The notes: generated by a model not told the origin, from the sequence alone. Positions 18,181 to 27,137 are shown, counted from the first letter of the stretch. The stretch: 64,000 nt of DNA from Labilibaculum manganireducens (GCF_002843385.1 NZ_MVDE01000009.1:102403-166402); one strand, 5' to 3'. Program-made: numbers and translations.

Positions 18181-18913
18181 AATTTACATATTCGTTTTAT
18201 TACTTCTCACACTAACATCTTGTGAAACTCTGAATCCTTTTGAAAATGAAGGAGAGTACATGGTAAAAAGGATTGATCTGCCTGAGATTTCCAGTATTAA
18301 AAATCTCAACACATTCAAAATAACATTAGTGAAAGATGAAGAAGAATTTCTTCTGTTAAAAGGTGGTAAGAACATTATTTCAAAAGCGTCTGTTGTTATA
18401 AGCGATCAAAACCTTACTATTAATCATTCTCATAAAAACAATCTTAAAATTTTTGATTTAATCGAAGCTGAAATTCATTTAAAAGAACTCAAACTAATTA
18501 CAGCAGATGCTCCGGCTTCTTTTTCCAGCAAAGGAGTATTAAGTGGAAATCGATTGGATATCGACATCACTTCAGAAAGTGAATTGATAGAAATGAAGCT
18601 GGATTTAAAGTATGATTTCCTCGATTTTCATTCTTTTGGAACGGCAGCAGGAGGATATGAATTTAAAGGCATTTGCCCAACTTCAAATTATGTATTGAAC
18701 GGCATTATCAACATTAAAGCTTCTGAGTTACAAAGCAAGAAAGTAAATCTGGCACAAAATGGAATAGGCGAAGCGCATGTTTGGGCCGAAAATGAACTAA
18801 ACGTAACCGTTTACAGCAGCGGAGATATTTATTACACTGGAAATCCGGACATTGAAATTAGTAGAGTTCAGGTAAACAACCAAAGTCCAACCGCAAAGAT
18901 ATTGCCGGAATAG
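18170..18913 (+). CDS. DUF2807 (head GIN domain) lipoprotein
   Basis: This 247-residue protein starts with a GTG at 18170. It has a lipoprotein signal ending LTLTSC (Cys18) followed by a beta-helical DUF2807 domain, the putative adhesin fold, visible in the repeated short strands and ending VYSSGDIYYTGNPDIE. Expected location: anchored on the periplasmic or outer face of an outer membrane. Its role is unknown. Overlap with the barrel gene suggests joint expression. Confidence 0.75.
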   Translation: MKNKIYIFVLLLLTLTSCETLNPFENEGEYMVKRIDLPEISSIKNLNTFKITLVKDEEEFLLLKGGKNIISKASVVISDQNLTINHSHKNNLKIFDLIEAEIHLKELKLITADAPASFSSKGVLSGNRLDIDITSESELIEMKLDLKYDFLDFHSFGTAAGGYEFKGICPTSNYVLNGIINIKASELQSKKVNLAQNGIGEAHVWAENELNVTVYSSGDIYYTGNPDIEISRVQVNNQSPTAKILPE

Positions 18914-18936
18914 CATGCTGCAATTTGTCAGCTTTT

Positions 18937-20064
18937 CTACCGCTGCAAATCTTCGTAAATCATTTTAGCAAAGCGTGCAGATGCTCCTGCACCACCTAAT
19001 TTTTCGTTTAACAGCTGATAATCGTAGAGCATTTGAATGCGGTACTCTTTATCGAAAAGAATTTGATTTAGTTCCTGAGTAATCATCTCTTTATTGCAGG
19101 TATGCTGAATCAGCTCTTTTACAATTAAGCGATCCATAATTAAATTAACGAGCGAAATGTACTTCACCTTTAAAAGCCGCTTCCCGATTGTAAATAACAG
19201 CTTCCCTCCTCCGGTTAAATAACAAACTACCTGAGGAATACGAAGCAATGCCGTTTCCAGAGTTGCAGTGCCCGAAGTAACAACAGCGGCTTTCGCTTGC
19301 TGCAGCAAATCATAGGTTTGCCCATAAACAAATTGCACATTTTGATCGCCAACCACAGAAGCATAAAATTCCGCATCAATTGATGGAGCGGCTGCAACTA
19401 CAAACTGATGATCAGGAAAAGAATCTGCACATTCCAACATTACAGGCAACACCCGCTCAATTTCCTGCTTACGCGATCCGGCAAGTAAAGCAATAATTGG
19501 TTTTTCACTCAGTTTGTTTCTTTTAATAAAATCAGGGAAACCTTCCTCTTTATTGTGGCGATTCTCAAGCGCATCCAAAAGTGGATTACCACCAAAACTT
19601 ACCTCAAAATTGTGCTTCTGATAAAATTCAGTCTCGAAAGGAAAAATGGTAAACATCCTATCTACATAGGCTTTAATCTTCTTCACCCGGGATTCTTTCC
19701 AAGCCCAGATTTTAGGCGAAATGTAGTAATGAACACGGAATCCATGCTTTTTGGCAAATTTTGCCATACGCAAATTAAATCCTGGGTAATCAACCAAAAT
19801 CAAAACATCCGGATTATATTTCAGCAAATCTGTTTCACAAAGAGAAAAATTCGCTTTTATCTTTCCCAGATTCTTCACCACAGTCAAAAAACCCATAAAA
19901 GCAGTTTCGCGATAATGCTTTACCAGTTCGCCCCCCTGTGCCAGCATTAAATCACCTCCCCAAAATCGAAATTCAGCTTCCGGATCCTGAATTTTCAATT
20001 CTTTCATTAAATTCGATGCGTGAAGATCTCCTGATGCCTCCCCGGTGATGATATAGTATTTCAT
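18937..20064 (-). CDS. lpxB: Lipid-A-disaccharide synthase
   Basis: This 375-residue GT19 glycosyltransferase joins UDP-diacylglucosamine and lipid X in lipid A synthesis at the inner membrane. The N-terminal YYIITGEASGDLHASNL and the ALLAGSRKQEIERVLP block are diagnostic, and TSGTATLETAL is the sugar-nucleotide site. Its start codon directly follows copy A of a dispersed repeat, whose possible 30-codon ORF overlaps the lpxB start as ATGA. Convergent with the DUF2807 gene. Confidence 0.95.
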   Translation of the reverse strand: MKYYIITGEASGDLHASNLMKELKIQDPEAEFRFWGGDLMLAQGGELVKHYRETAFMGFLTVVKNLGKIKANFSLCETDLLKYNPDVLILVDYPGFNLRMAKFAKKHGFRVHYYISPKIWAWKESRVKKIKAYVDRMFTIFPFETEFYQKHNFEVSFGGNPLLDALENRHNKEEGFPDFIKRNKLSEKPIIALLAGSRKQEIERVLPVMLECADSFPDHQFVVAAAPSIDAEFYASVVGDQNVQFVYGQTYDLLQQAKAAVVTSGTATLETALLRIPQVVCYLTGGGKLLFTIGKRLLKVKYISLVNLIMDRLIVKELIQHTCNKEMITQELNQILFDKEYRIQMLYDYQLLNEKLGGAGASARFAKMIYEDLQR

Positions 20065-20153
20065 GTGTTTATAATTTTAAGTTTTTGCCACATGGAACTT
20101 ACCATTATAATCATTTCCCTGTGTGTTGAACGCTTTCTACATGGACGTTTCAT
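20065..20153 (-). repeat. Dispersed intergenic repeat, copy A, with possible leader ORF
   Basis: The minus strand reads a 30-codon frame from ATG at 20153 to TGA at 20061-20063. It begins MKRPCRKRSTHRE, and the stop overlaps the lpxB start as ATGA. Blocks shared with copies at 38795-38882, 52074-52175, 52258-52323 and 55532-55649 are the GTGTTTATAATTTTA end, the CCTGTGTGTTGAACGCTTTC core and the ACATGGACGTTTCAT end. The remaining gap to 20319 shows no gene. Confidence 0.65.
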
Positions 20154-20319
20154 TTTTTTCAGCAATTAGTACAGAGTAAATAGTACTTAGATAATTTACA
20201 GCCTTGAGTAGTAATTAAAGATTGTTTATAGTTTTATAATCTGGAGACTGAACAATTTACAAATTCAAGATCCTTCACAAAACTAATTACTAAAAACAAG
20301 TTACTAACTACTCCCCTTG

Positions 20320-20619
20320 TTACATTCCAAAACGGAACACCATGATCGCCAGAGAATATAATATTGTTGCCAGCAACACTCCTCTTGCTGCCTTCAACAG
20401 ATCTGTTTTTATAAAAAGGAAAAAGAAAACAATGTTCCCAAAATACACTCCAAGTGCCATTACCTTTGTGTAAATTTTATGAACCAGCAAACTGTCGATA
20501 AACGTCTCTAAGCTCATCTCGGCTTTAAATCTGACAGCAAAGACAAGAAAAATTGAGAGAATAGGAACCAAAATCCCAATAATCAATCCCAAAGGAGTTG
20601 AATTAATCCTGGACTTCAT
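20320..20619 (-). CDS. Small membrane protein (99 aa), unknown
   Basis: Three hydrophobic segments (about 9-29, 50-68 and 76-95) make up most of the 99 residues. No named family is recognised. The gene starts inside the last codons of surE (17-nt overlap), so it is translated with it. Conserved small membrane proteins in this position are plausible, but the function is unknown. Confidence 0.7.
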   Translation of the reverse strand: MKSRINSTPLGLIIGILVPILSIFLVFAVRFKAEMSLETFIDSLLVHKIYTKVMALGVYFGNIVFFFLFIKTDLLKAARGVLLATILYSLAIMVFRFGM

Positions 20620-21385
20620 AATTCCATTTTTTTAAATTCTCTAATAAATCGTGTGCTGTCATATCAATTTGAGTTGGAACCACCGATGCATATCCATTTT
20701 TAATGGCCCACTCATCGGTTTCCTCATTATGAGGTTCTGCATTCTTAAAATGTCCGGTCAACCAGTAATAATCTCCTCCAAAAGGATCTTGTCTGTGATC
20801 AAATTCCTCATTCCATCTGCCGGCAGCCTGTCGGCACACACGAATGCCTTTGATCTCGTCTTTAGGGAAATTCACATTCAAACAAACACCGGTTGATAAG
20901 CCATGCTGCAACAAATTAGCGAATATTTTACGGCCATACTTTACTGATTGGGTAAAATCAGCATCAGCATCAAATACATTCAATGAAAATCCAATGGATG
21001 GAATTCCATTGATGCAGCCTTCGATAGCAGCGCCCATTGTGCCGGAATATAAAACACTTACCGATGTATTTGCGCCATGATTAATCCCTGAAACCAGAAA
21101 ATCCGGTTTTCCTGGTAATATCTTATTCAATGCGAGCTTAACACAATCAACAGGTGTTCCTTTACAACTGTAAATATGAAGATTCTCTTCATCCCGAACC
21201 TTTTTAATTCGAATAGGAACCTCAACAGTTATGGAATTCGATTTACCGGAATTTGTTCGGTTTGGCGCTACCACATAAATATCTCCAAAATCTTTAACCA
21301 TAGCAACCAAAGCCTTTATCCCTTTGGCATTAAGTCCATCGTCATTCGTTACAAGTATGATTGGTTTCTCTTTAGCTTCGCTCAT
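20603..21385 (-). CDS. surE: 5'/3'-nucleotidase SurE
   Basis: This 260-residue metallophosphatase has the N-terminal metal site LVTNDDGLNAKGI, the VAPNRTNSGKSN loop and the DFLVSGINHGANTSVSVLYSGTMGAAIEG block. SurE dephosphorylates nucleoside monophosphates and contributes to stress survival. It is followed by a coupled small membrane protein, and lpxB lies further on, on the same strand. Confidence 0.95.
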   Translation of the reverse strand: MSEAKEKPIILVTNDDGLNAKGIKALVAMVKDFGDIYVVAPNRTNSGKSNSITVEVPIRIKKVRDEENLHIYSCKGTPVDCVKLALNKILPGKPDFLVSGINHGANTSVSVLYSGTMGAAIEGCINGIPSIGFSLNVFDADADFTQSVKYGRKIFANLLQHGLSTGVCLNVNFPKDEIKGIRVCRQAAGRWNEEFDHRQDPFGGDYYWLTGHFKNAEPHNEETDEWAIKNGYASVVPTQIDMTAHDLLENLKKWNYEVQD

Positions 21386-21439
21386 AATTCTGTTTTGATA
21401 ATTCTACAAATATATTCGAAATAGGGGCAATAATCAATT

Positions 21440-21680
21440 TCCTGGAACGATAAATATTTTAACCACAAAGGAAACGCGAAGGATTTCACAAAGAAACACA
21501 AAGAAGGTGTCAAATGTCTCAACTTATAAAAAGAAGAACCACAGAGGCACTGAGGAAAAACTTCATAAACCCCGGTGTGCTCAGTGTTTAGTTTTCTGTT
21601 AGATTTAAACTCCTTTATTCTTGGAGTTACCTGGTGCTGTACTTTTCTCTTTGTGCGTAATTCATTTTCTTAAAGCTTGC
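21440..21680. repeat. Decayed CACAAAG-type palindromic repeat region
   Basis: The gap before pheT holds degenerate copies of CACAAAG (near 21463, 21488 and 21496) and ACCACAGAGGCACTGAGG (from 21538). Partly complementary sequence follows: GTGTGCTCAGTG near 21579 and CTCTTTGTGCG near 21646. It resembles the decayed noncoding repeats common in Bacteroidota gaps. There is no ORF of note. Confidence 0.4.
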
Positions 21681-21702
21681 CAATTTTAAGCTTCTATCCT
21701 GC

Positions 21703-21733
21703 TTGTTACTTGAAGGTAAAATTTCTACTTTTG
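21703..21733 (+). promoter_or_regulatory. Promoter of pheT
   Basis: TTG at 21703-21705, 20 nt, then TACTTTTG at 21726-21733, matching the group's -33/-7 pattern; pheT starts about 80 nt on. Confidence 0.6.
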
Positions 21734-21811
21734 TAAGCTTGCAGAATAAGGTGAAGCAAATGCATCACTTTATCCATAATTTTGAAAACTATCTGATAAA
21801 ATACACATACA

Positions 21812-24262
21812 ATGAAGGTATCGTACAAATGGCTTAAAGATTACATTGATATTGATCTTACGCCTGCTGAAATGGATGACATTCTAACTCAAATTGGTTT
21901 GGAAGTTGGTGGAATCGAAAAAATCCAATCCATTAAAGGTGGCTTGGAAGGTTTGGTTATAGGTGAAGTGAAAACTTGTATTCCCCATCCAAATTCGGAT
22001 CATTTGAGCATAACAAGTGTTGATGTGAATGGCGAAGAATTATTACCAATTGTTTGTGGTGCATCCAACGTGGCAGCCGGACAAAAAGTGGTGGTAGCTA
22101 CTGTTGGTACTGTTTTGTATGATGGAGACGAAAGCTTTACCATTAAAAAATCGAAGATAAGAGGCGAGGTTTCATTGGGTATGATTTGCGCCGAAGACGA
22201 AATTGGTGTTGGCACAGGTCACGAGGGAATTATGGTTCTTCCTGCCGAAGCGGTTGTTGGTACTCCTGCCGCTAAATATTTCAATGTGGAAGATGATATT
22301 GCCATAGAAATCGATTTGACTCCTAACCGAATTGACGGCGCATCTCACATTGGTGTTGCCAGAGATTTGGCTGCTTATTTAAAGCAACAAAAAGCAATAG
22401 AATATAAAATGCCTTCGGTTGAAGCTTTTAAAGTTGAAAACAACAGTACTCCAATTGAAGTTGTGGTTCAAAACCCCGAAGCTTGTCACCGTTATTCAGG
22501 TGTTTGTGTAAACGGTATTACCATAGCAGAATCGCCGGAGTGGCTGCAAAACCGTTTGAAAGCAATTGGCTTAAAACCAATTAACAACGTAGTGGATATC
22601 ACCAATTTCGTATTGTTTGAAACAGGTCAGCCATTGCATGCTTTCGATTACTCGAAAATTGCAGGGAATAAAGTAATTGTAAAAACACTGGCTGGTGGAG
22701 CGCAATTCACAACTCTTGACGAAACAAAAAGGGAATTGAACGAAAACGACCTGATGATTTGCAACGCTGAAGAGCCAATGTGTATCGCAGGTGTATTCGG
22801 AGGATTAGAATCGGGTGTTAGCGCATCAACTACTTCTGTATTTCTTGAAAGTGCTTATTTCGATTCAGTATCTGTTCGTAAAACGGCCCGCCGTTATGGT
22901 TTAAATACCGATGCATCTTTCCGTTTTGAACGTGGAACTGATCCTAACAATACCATTTATGCTATGAAACGTGCAGCTCTTTTAATTAAAGAGATTGCAG
23001 GTGGCAGCATTTCATCAGAAGTGATTGATATTTATCCAAACCCGGTTGCCGATTTTAAAGTTGAGGTAAGCGTTGATCGTATTGAGCGTTTAATCGGTAA
23101 GAAAATTGGAAAGGAAACGATCAAAAACATTTTAACAGCTCTTGAAATCGGTATCGAAAAAGAAGATGGTGATACTTTGAACCTGTTGGTTCCTCCGTAC
23201 CGTGTGGATGTAAAACGTGAAGCCGATATTGTAGAAGAAGTATTGCGTATTTATGGTTTCAACAATGTTGAAGTTCCCGGTAAGGTAAATGCATCATTAA
23301 GCTATGCTCCAAAACCAGACGAGCACAAACTAAGAAATACCATTGCTGATCTGTTATCGTATTCTGGTTTCAACGAGATCATGAACAACTCGCTGACCAA
23401 AGCATCTTACTACGATAACCTGGAAAGCTTGAAACCAGAGAATACCGTTCGTATTTTCAACCCGCTTAGTTCCGATTTAAATGCGATGCGTCAGAGTCTC
23501 CTTTTTGGTGGACTGGAATGTATTGCTTACAATATCAACCGCCGAAATTCAGATTTAAAATTCTATGAGTTTGGTAAATCGTACCAGCACTTTAAGAATG
23601 AAGAAAACGAAAACCCGGTTGACAACTATTTCGAAAAAGAGCACCTGAGTGTTTTCATGTGTGGAAACAAAACAGCTGCAAACTGGAATTTAAAAGAAGA
23701 ACCTACAAACTTCTTCCACATAAAGGCATTTACTGAAAATGTACTGAAACGTTTCGGATTCAAGATTGATAAATTAAGAATTAACGAAACCGAAAACGAC
23801 CAGTTTACCGAAGGCTTAAGCTACGGAGTTAAGAAAAAAGTATTGGTTGAAGTTGGAATGGTAAGCGGTAAAATTCTAAAAGCAATGGACATTGATGTTC
23901 CTGTTTACTATGCAGATTTCGATTGGGAAACTTTAATTGGAGAGGCAACTAAAAACAAAGTTGCTTACACCGAGATTCCTAAATACCCTGCTGTTAAAAG
24001 AGATTTGGCTTTACTGATTGACAAGGCAACCAGCTTTGCTGAAATTAAAACCATCGCTTTTAACTGTGAAAAGAGCATGCTGAAATCTGTTTCTCTGTTT
24101 GATATTTACGAAGGTGAAAAACTGGGTGCAGATAAAAAATCGTACGCAGTAAGTTTCATTCTTCAGGACACTGAAAAAACATTGGAAGACAAGCAGATTG
24201 ATAAGATTATGCAGAAACTGATTAAGAGCTACGAAAAACAATTGGGAGCTCAGATTAGATAA
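21812..24262 (+). CDS. pheT: Phenylalanine-tRNA ligase beta subunit
   Basis: The 816-residue beta chain of the alpha2-beta2 enzyme that charges tRNA-Phe. Domains in order: an N-terminal tRNA-binding EMAP-like domain (about 40-155), B3/B4 editing domain (about 210-385), B5 (about 410-475), a catalytic-like core, and a C-terminal anticodon-binding domain (about 720-815) beginning IPKYPAVKRDLAL. Length and order are standard. pheS is not in the window. A terminator follows. Confidence 0.96.
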   Translation: MKVSYKWLKDYIDIDLTPAEMDDILTQIGLEVGGIEKIQSIKGGLEGLVIGEVKTCIPHPNSDHLSITSVDVNGEELLPIVCGASNVAAGQKVVVATVGTVLYDGDESFTIKKSKIRGEVSLGMICAEDEIGVGTGHEGIMVLPAEAVVGTPAAKYFNVEDDIAIEIDLTPNRIDGASHIGVARDLAAYLKQQKAIEYKMPSVEAFKVENNSTPIEVVVQNPEACHRYSGVCVNGITIAESPEWLQNRLKAIGLKPINNVVDITNFVLFETGQPLHAFDYSKIAGNKVIVKTLAGGAQFTTLDETKRELNENDLMICNAEEPMCIAGVFGGLESGVSASTTSVFLESAYFDSVSVRKTARRYGLNTDASFRFERGTDPNNTIYAMKRAALLIKEIAGGSISSEVIDIYPNPVADFKVEVSVDRIERLIGKKIGKETIKNILTALEIGIEKEDGDTLNLLVPPYRVDVKREADIVEEVLRIYGFNNVEVPGKVNASLSYAPKPDEHKLRNTIADLLSYSGFNEIMNNSLTKASYYDNLESLKPENTVRIFNPLSSDLNAMRQSLLFGGLECIAYNINRRNSDLKFYEFGKSYQHFKNEENENPVDNYFEKEHLSVFMCGNKTAANWNLKEEPTNFFHIKAFTENVLKRFGFKIDKLRINETENDQFTEGLSYGVKKKVLVEVGMVSGKILKAMDIDVPVYYADFDWETLIGEATKNKVAYTEIPKYPAVKRDLALLIDKATSFAEIKTIAFNCEKSMLKSVSLFDIYEGEKLGADKKSYAVSFILQDTEKTLEDKQIDKIMQKLIKSYEKQLGAQIR

Positions 24263-24282
24263 GCTGACACAAAAAATTCTAC

Positions 24283-24318
24283 AGAGCCGGTTTCCTTTTG
24301 GGAGCCGGCTTTTTTTAT
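24283..24318 (+). terminator. Terminator of pheT
   Basis: AGCCGG...CCGGCT hairpin (about 24284-24310) followed by seven Ts. Confidence 0.75.
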
Positions 24319-24478
24319 TCCATGAATGAATAATAATCTGGAACATTCATTCCTATTTCTAAGATAAATCCAGAGGCAATTGAAAAACCTACTTTAACAT
24401 TTGCTTAACTATTTACATTTAATACCTACAGGTATTTTTATTATTTTGCCAATCGATTATAAATAAAAATACAAGAAG

Positions 24479-25024
24479 ATGTCAATAGTGAGTTTTGGAG
24501 AATATGTAGACGGAATTAGCTACAAAGTTTTAAACGAAAGAGAAGTTCGTGCAAGCGCAGGAATAATGTTCATTATGGGCTTGGTGGCTGTTGTTGCCGG
24601 AGTATTTTTTCAAAATTATGCGCCAATCCCTTACGTATCGGGATTTATGATGCTAAGCTTCCTAATAAGCGTGTTCATTAATCCAAAATACGCTCCTTCG
24701 AATATAATAGCCCGGTTAATCGTGATCAAACAAGAACCAATATACATTGGTGCTGTGCAAAAAAGATTTGCATGGAGCTTAGGATTGGCCATTTCATCGG
24801 TCGTATTCTTTTTATCAATTCCTTTGCAAAGCGATCCCACAATTTTCGAATCGGTTTGCATGCTTTGCCTGCTCTGCATGCTTTTAATGTTTGTTGAAAC
24901 CGCATTTGGTATTTGTGTTGGCTGCCAGCTTTATTTTCTGGCCGTTAAACTGAAATTGATGAAACAACCTGAAGTAAGACCAAACTGCATGGGCAATTCC
25001 TGCGAAGTGCAAACTGCTGAATAA
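24479..25024 (+). CDS. DUF4395 family membrane protein
   Basis: This 181-residue protein has four hydrophobic segments and the DUF4395 hallmarks: an early NEREVRASAG, then FINPKYAPSNIIARL and a Cys-containing FGICVGCQLYFL. A Cys-bearing tail (NCMGNSCE) follows. The family is membrane-bound and sometimes tied to sulfur or thiol metabolism, but its function is unknown. It is monocistronic with a shared bidirectional terminator. Confidence 0.8.
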   Translation: MSIVSFGEYVDGISYKVLNEREVRASAGIMFIMGLVAVVAGVFFQNYAPIPYVSGFMMLSFLISVFINPKYAPSNIIARLIVIKQEPIYIGAVQKRFAWSLGLAISSVVFFLSIPLQSDPTIFESVCMLCLLCMLLMFVETAFGICVGCQLYFLAVKLKLMKQPEVRPNCMGNSCEVQTAE

Positions 25025-25046
25025 ATACAAATTAAACGATGAGTGC

Positions 25047-25081
25047 AAGCCGGTTTCCTTTGAAGGAAACCGGCTTTTTAT
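25047..25081. terminator. Bidirectional terminator
   Basis: Perfect 14-bp stem (25047-25060 with 25063-25076) between two convergent genes, followed by a T run on the plus strand. Confidence 0.85.
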
Positions 25082-25104
25082 AATAGGAAATTTAAAGATA
25101 ATCC

Positions 25105-25764
25105 TTAGCTCTTAACTAGTACGCCCAACACTTCGAGACGTTGTGGATTGTCGTAAAGTGCAATTTCAGCCAATATATCGAAATTATCCATCCATTCGCT
25201 AAGTTCATGAAGGGCTGTATTTTTAGATACAGTAGTATCCTGAGACTCTCCCTTTTCCTTATCGAAATCGGCACGAAGAGTAAGCAGGTGATCCAATTCT
25301 GAAAGCTGGGAAGATGCAACTTCGGGAGTAATCTTAATTACTGCCATTTTATTTTGCACTTCAGGAATAGTTATTATGCTGGTATAATACAATTTCACAC
25401 TATCGAAAAATTTATTGTAGACAACCGGAAAACGCCCTTTTAAACCTAACAGAATTTGCATATCGGGATCTTTCCTGAAAAGTATCAGACTTAAATGGCG
25501 ATGCCTCTTAAATTTCATTTCTAATTCGTTATACGCCTTATGGTAAACATTCGATGCCAATTTGGTTTCCGACACCTCCATTTTATTACGCTCCCAAGCT
25601 TCTTTGGCACGATTAAACATCTGCCAGCCTTCGGCAATAAAAGTTTCATTTACACCGTATTCAATTAAAGCAGCCTTTATTTCAGAATGCGATTCGGCGT
25701 TAGTTAGCGCAATACGAACTCGTTCAAAAAACTTAGATTCGGATCTTGATGGACTTAACCACAT
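25105..25764 (-). CDS. Conserved hypothetical helical protein (219 aa)
   Basis: No family is recognised. The 219 residues are mainly charged amphipathic helices, without signal peptide or membrane segment. A Trp-rich start (MWLSPSRSESKFFERV) and a central KFKRHRHLSLILFRKDP segment stand out. It is probably cytosolic. Coding character looks genuine: long frame, normal codon use, and a terminator on its 3' side. It is followed upstream by a 614-nt noncoding gap that contains the phased array. Confidence 0.6.
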   Translation of the reverse strand: MWLSPSRSESKFFERVRIALTNAESHSEIKAALIEYGVNETFIAEGWQMFNRAKEAWERNKMEVSETKLASNVYHKAYNELEMKFKRHRHLSLILFRKDPDMQILLGLKGRFPVVYNKFFDSVKLYYTSIITIPEVQNKMAVIKITPEVASSQLSELDHLLTLRADFDKEKGESQDTTVSKNTALHELSEWMDNFDILAEIALYDNPQRLEVLGVLVKS

Positions 25765-25910
25765 AATTTTCGTTCTTTAAATTAATAATATTATTTACGT
25801 TCACTTTTAAAGAATACTTAAATTACCTATTAAGAATGATAAAATAAAATTTTCACGGAACATAAATTTAATTTTATCACAAAACACACTGTTTCTGATA
25901 CTTTCGTTAT

Positions 25911-26189
25911 GGTAAAGTATCTCTGCAATGAACAGAATTGATTGATTTGACAGGAAAATTAATTCAAATGATGGAAAGATACATTCGGAAGCGGTAAAAT
26001 TGACAAGTAAGGCAGGGAAATAGCCTGGCACGACGGAAACATGCCTATGTAAACAGTAAAACAGACTGATCTGATGGGAAAATTGGTTAAGCGGGTGTCG
26101 AAATGGGCAAATCTGATGGAAACATAGCCCATTTACCAGGAAGATGCCTCCTGCAACGGGAATACTGCCCTGCGAGGCGGAAACAGGCA
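25911..26189. repeat. Phased array: 14 GGAAA-like cores about every 20-21 nt
   Basis: Short cores related to GGAAA recur at near-constant spacing. The last G of each core falls at 25912, 25935, 25954, 25974, 25994, 26017, 26036, 26056, 26078, 26100, 26119, 26140, 26160 and 26180, so intervals are 19-23 nt (mean 20.6). Sequence between cores is variable, with a loose preference for purine and GATG or GACG just before them. GC rises toward the right end. The plus strand is full of stops. The minus strand is open for 127 codons (26190-25807), but interval lengths that are not multiples of three argue against a coding heptad repeat. No known element class matches. Flanks 25765-25910 and 26190-26378 hold nothing recognised. 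Confidence 0.6.
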
Positions 26190-26378
26190 TTAATTATTAG
26201 TTACACAATGTAATGCTCAAATAATATTGACAGGATGTTAAGTATTATTCTTAATTTGGGGTTTTATTTTTATATAATTTCTCAATGAACAACAAATCGG
26301 TCATATATCATAAACAAAGGACAATACCCTCTCCGATATTTTGTACATTATTTAAAATTTCTCCAAACACAAATCCCT

Positions 26379-27137
26379 ATGCCAGACAAAAGATCCGAAA
26401 TATTAGAAAAAGCACCACTTCATTACGCCCCAACAAATGAATTTGGCGTCGTTTATCTTTTTGCGTCTATTGCACCTAAATTCAGAATAAGAGTAGAAGA
26501 AATTCGCGCTGCTTTCCCTGATTGTATCGCTTATCAGAAAACAGGAAATGGCGAAAAAAAAATTCGAATAGAATTTGAATTTAAATCCCGAAATTTTAAA
26601 ACACACAAACACTCACCGGAAGCATGTGACTGGATTGTCTGTTGGGAAGATAATTGGCCAGACTGCCCAGATAATCTAAGAATAATTGAATTAAAGCACT
26701 ACTTTGGATTTGGAACTAAAATATGGATTCAACCAGTCATCTCTGACCAAACTCAAGGCCTAAATAAAAACAAATTGACTTGGGGACTTTCTGCCAATTC
26801 TTCTATTGGAGATTTATTATTAATCTATAGGGCTTCACCCACAAAAGCAATCACTGATATTTTTGTAAGAACAGGCGAATTAGTTAAAGAGAAAGCTTCA
26901 TGGAGAAAAGGGACTTCCTACTTTGCCGAAATAAAAAGGGTTTGCAAATTAGAAAGCCCTGTTTTTTGGGAAGATTTAAGGAAAGACAAATTTATTAAAA
27001 CAGCTTATTTTGTTCGAAACAACATGCAGGGAAATATAGATGCAACAGAATATTGGCACTTTATTTATGAAAAAATAATAAAGCGAAATCCGGAAATTAA
27101 TAAGATACTTGAAAGATATTCACCTGAAAAATTATAA
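26379..27137 (+). CDS. Predicted PD-(D/E)XK nuclease with EVE-like domain
   Basis: Residues 20-115 suggest a restriction-endonuclease-like fold: FPDCIAY (Asp48), then IRIEFEFKSRNF (Glu67-x-Lys69), and a CDWIVCWEDNW strand (Asp84). Residues 134-245 resemble an EVE/YTH-type PUA-fold domain: WGLSANSSIGDLLLIYRASP, FVRTGEL and a late TEYWHFIYE. EVE domains read modified bases, and fused to nucleases they are found in type IV-like restriction of modified DNA. No partner gene is adjacent: the phased array lies upstream and arsR downstream. The domain calls are from pattern recognition and need a profile search. The protein is complete with no signal peptide. Confidence 0.55.
   Translation: MPDKRSEILEKAPLHYAPTNEFGVVYLFASIAPKFRIRVEEIRAAFPDCIAYQKTGNGEKKIRIEFEFKSRNFKTHKHSPEACDWIVCWEDNWPDCPDNLRIIELKHYFGFGTKIWIQPVISDQTQGLNKNKLTWGLSANSSIGDLLLIYRASPTKAITDIFVRTGELVKEKASWRKGTSYFAEIKRVCKLESPVFWEDLRKDKFIKTAYFVRNNMQGNIDATEYWHFIYEKIIKRNPEINKILERYSPEKL

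Noticed and set aside
25807..26190. 127-codon minus-strand ORF through the phased array
   Set aside because: Residue make-up (Cys, His, Phe, Pro) is unlike a protein of this genome, and array intervals vary by non-multiples of three, so no reading frame is being maintained.
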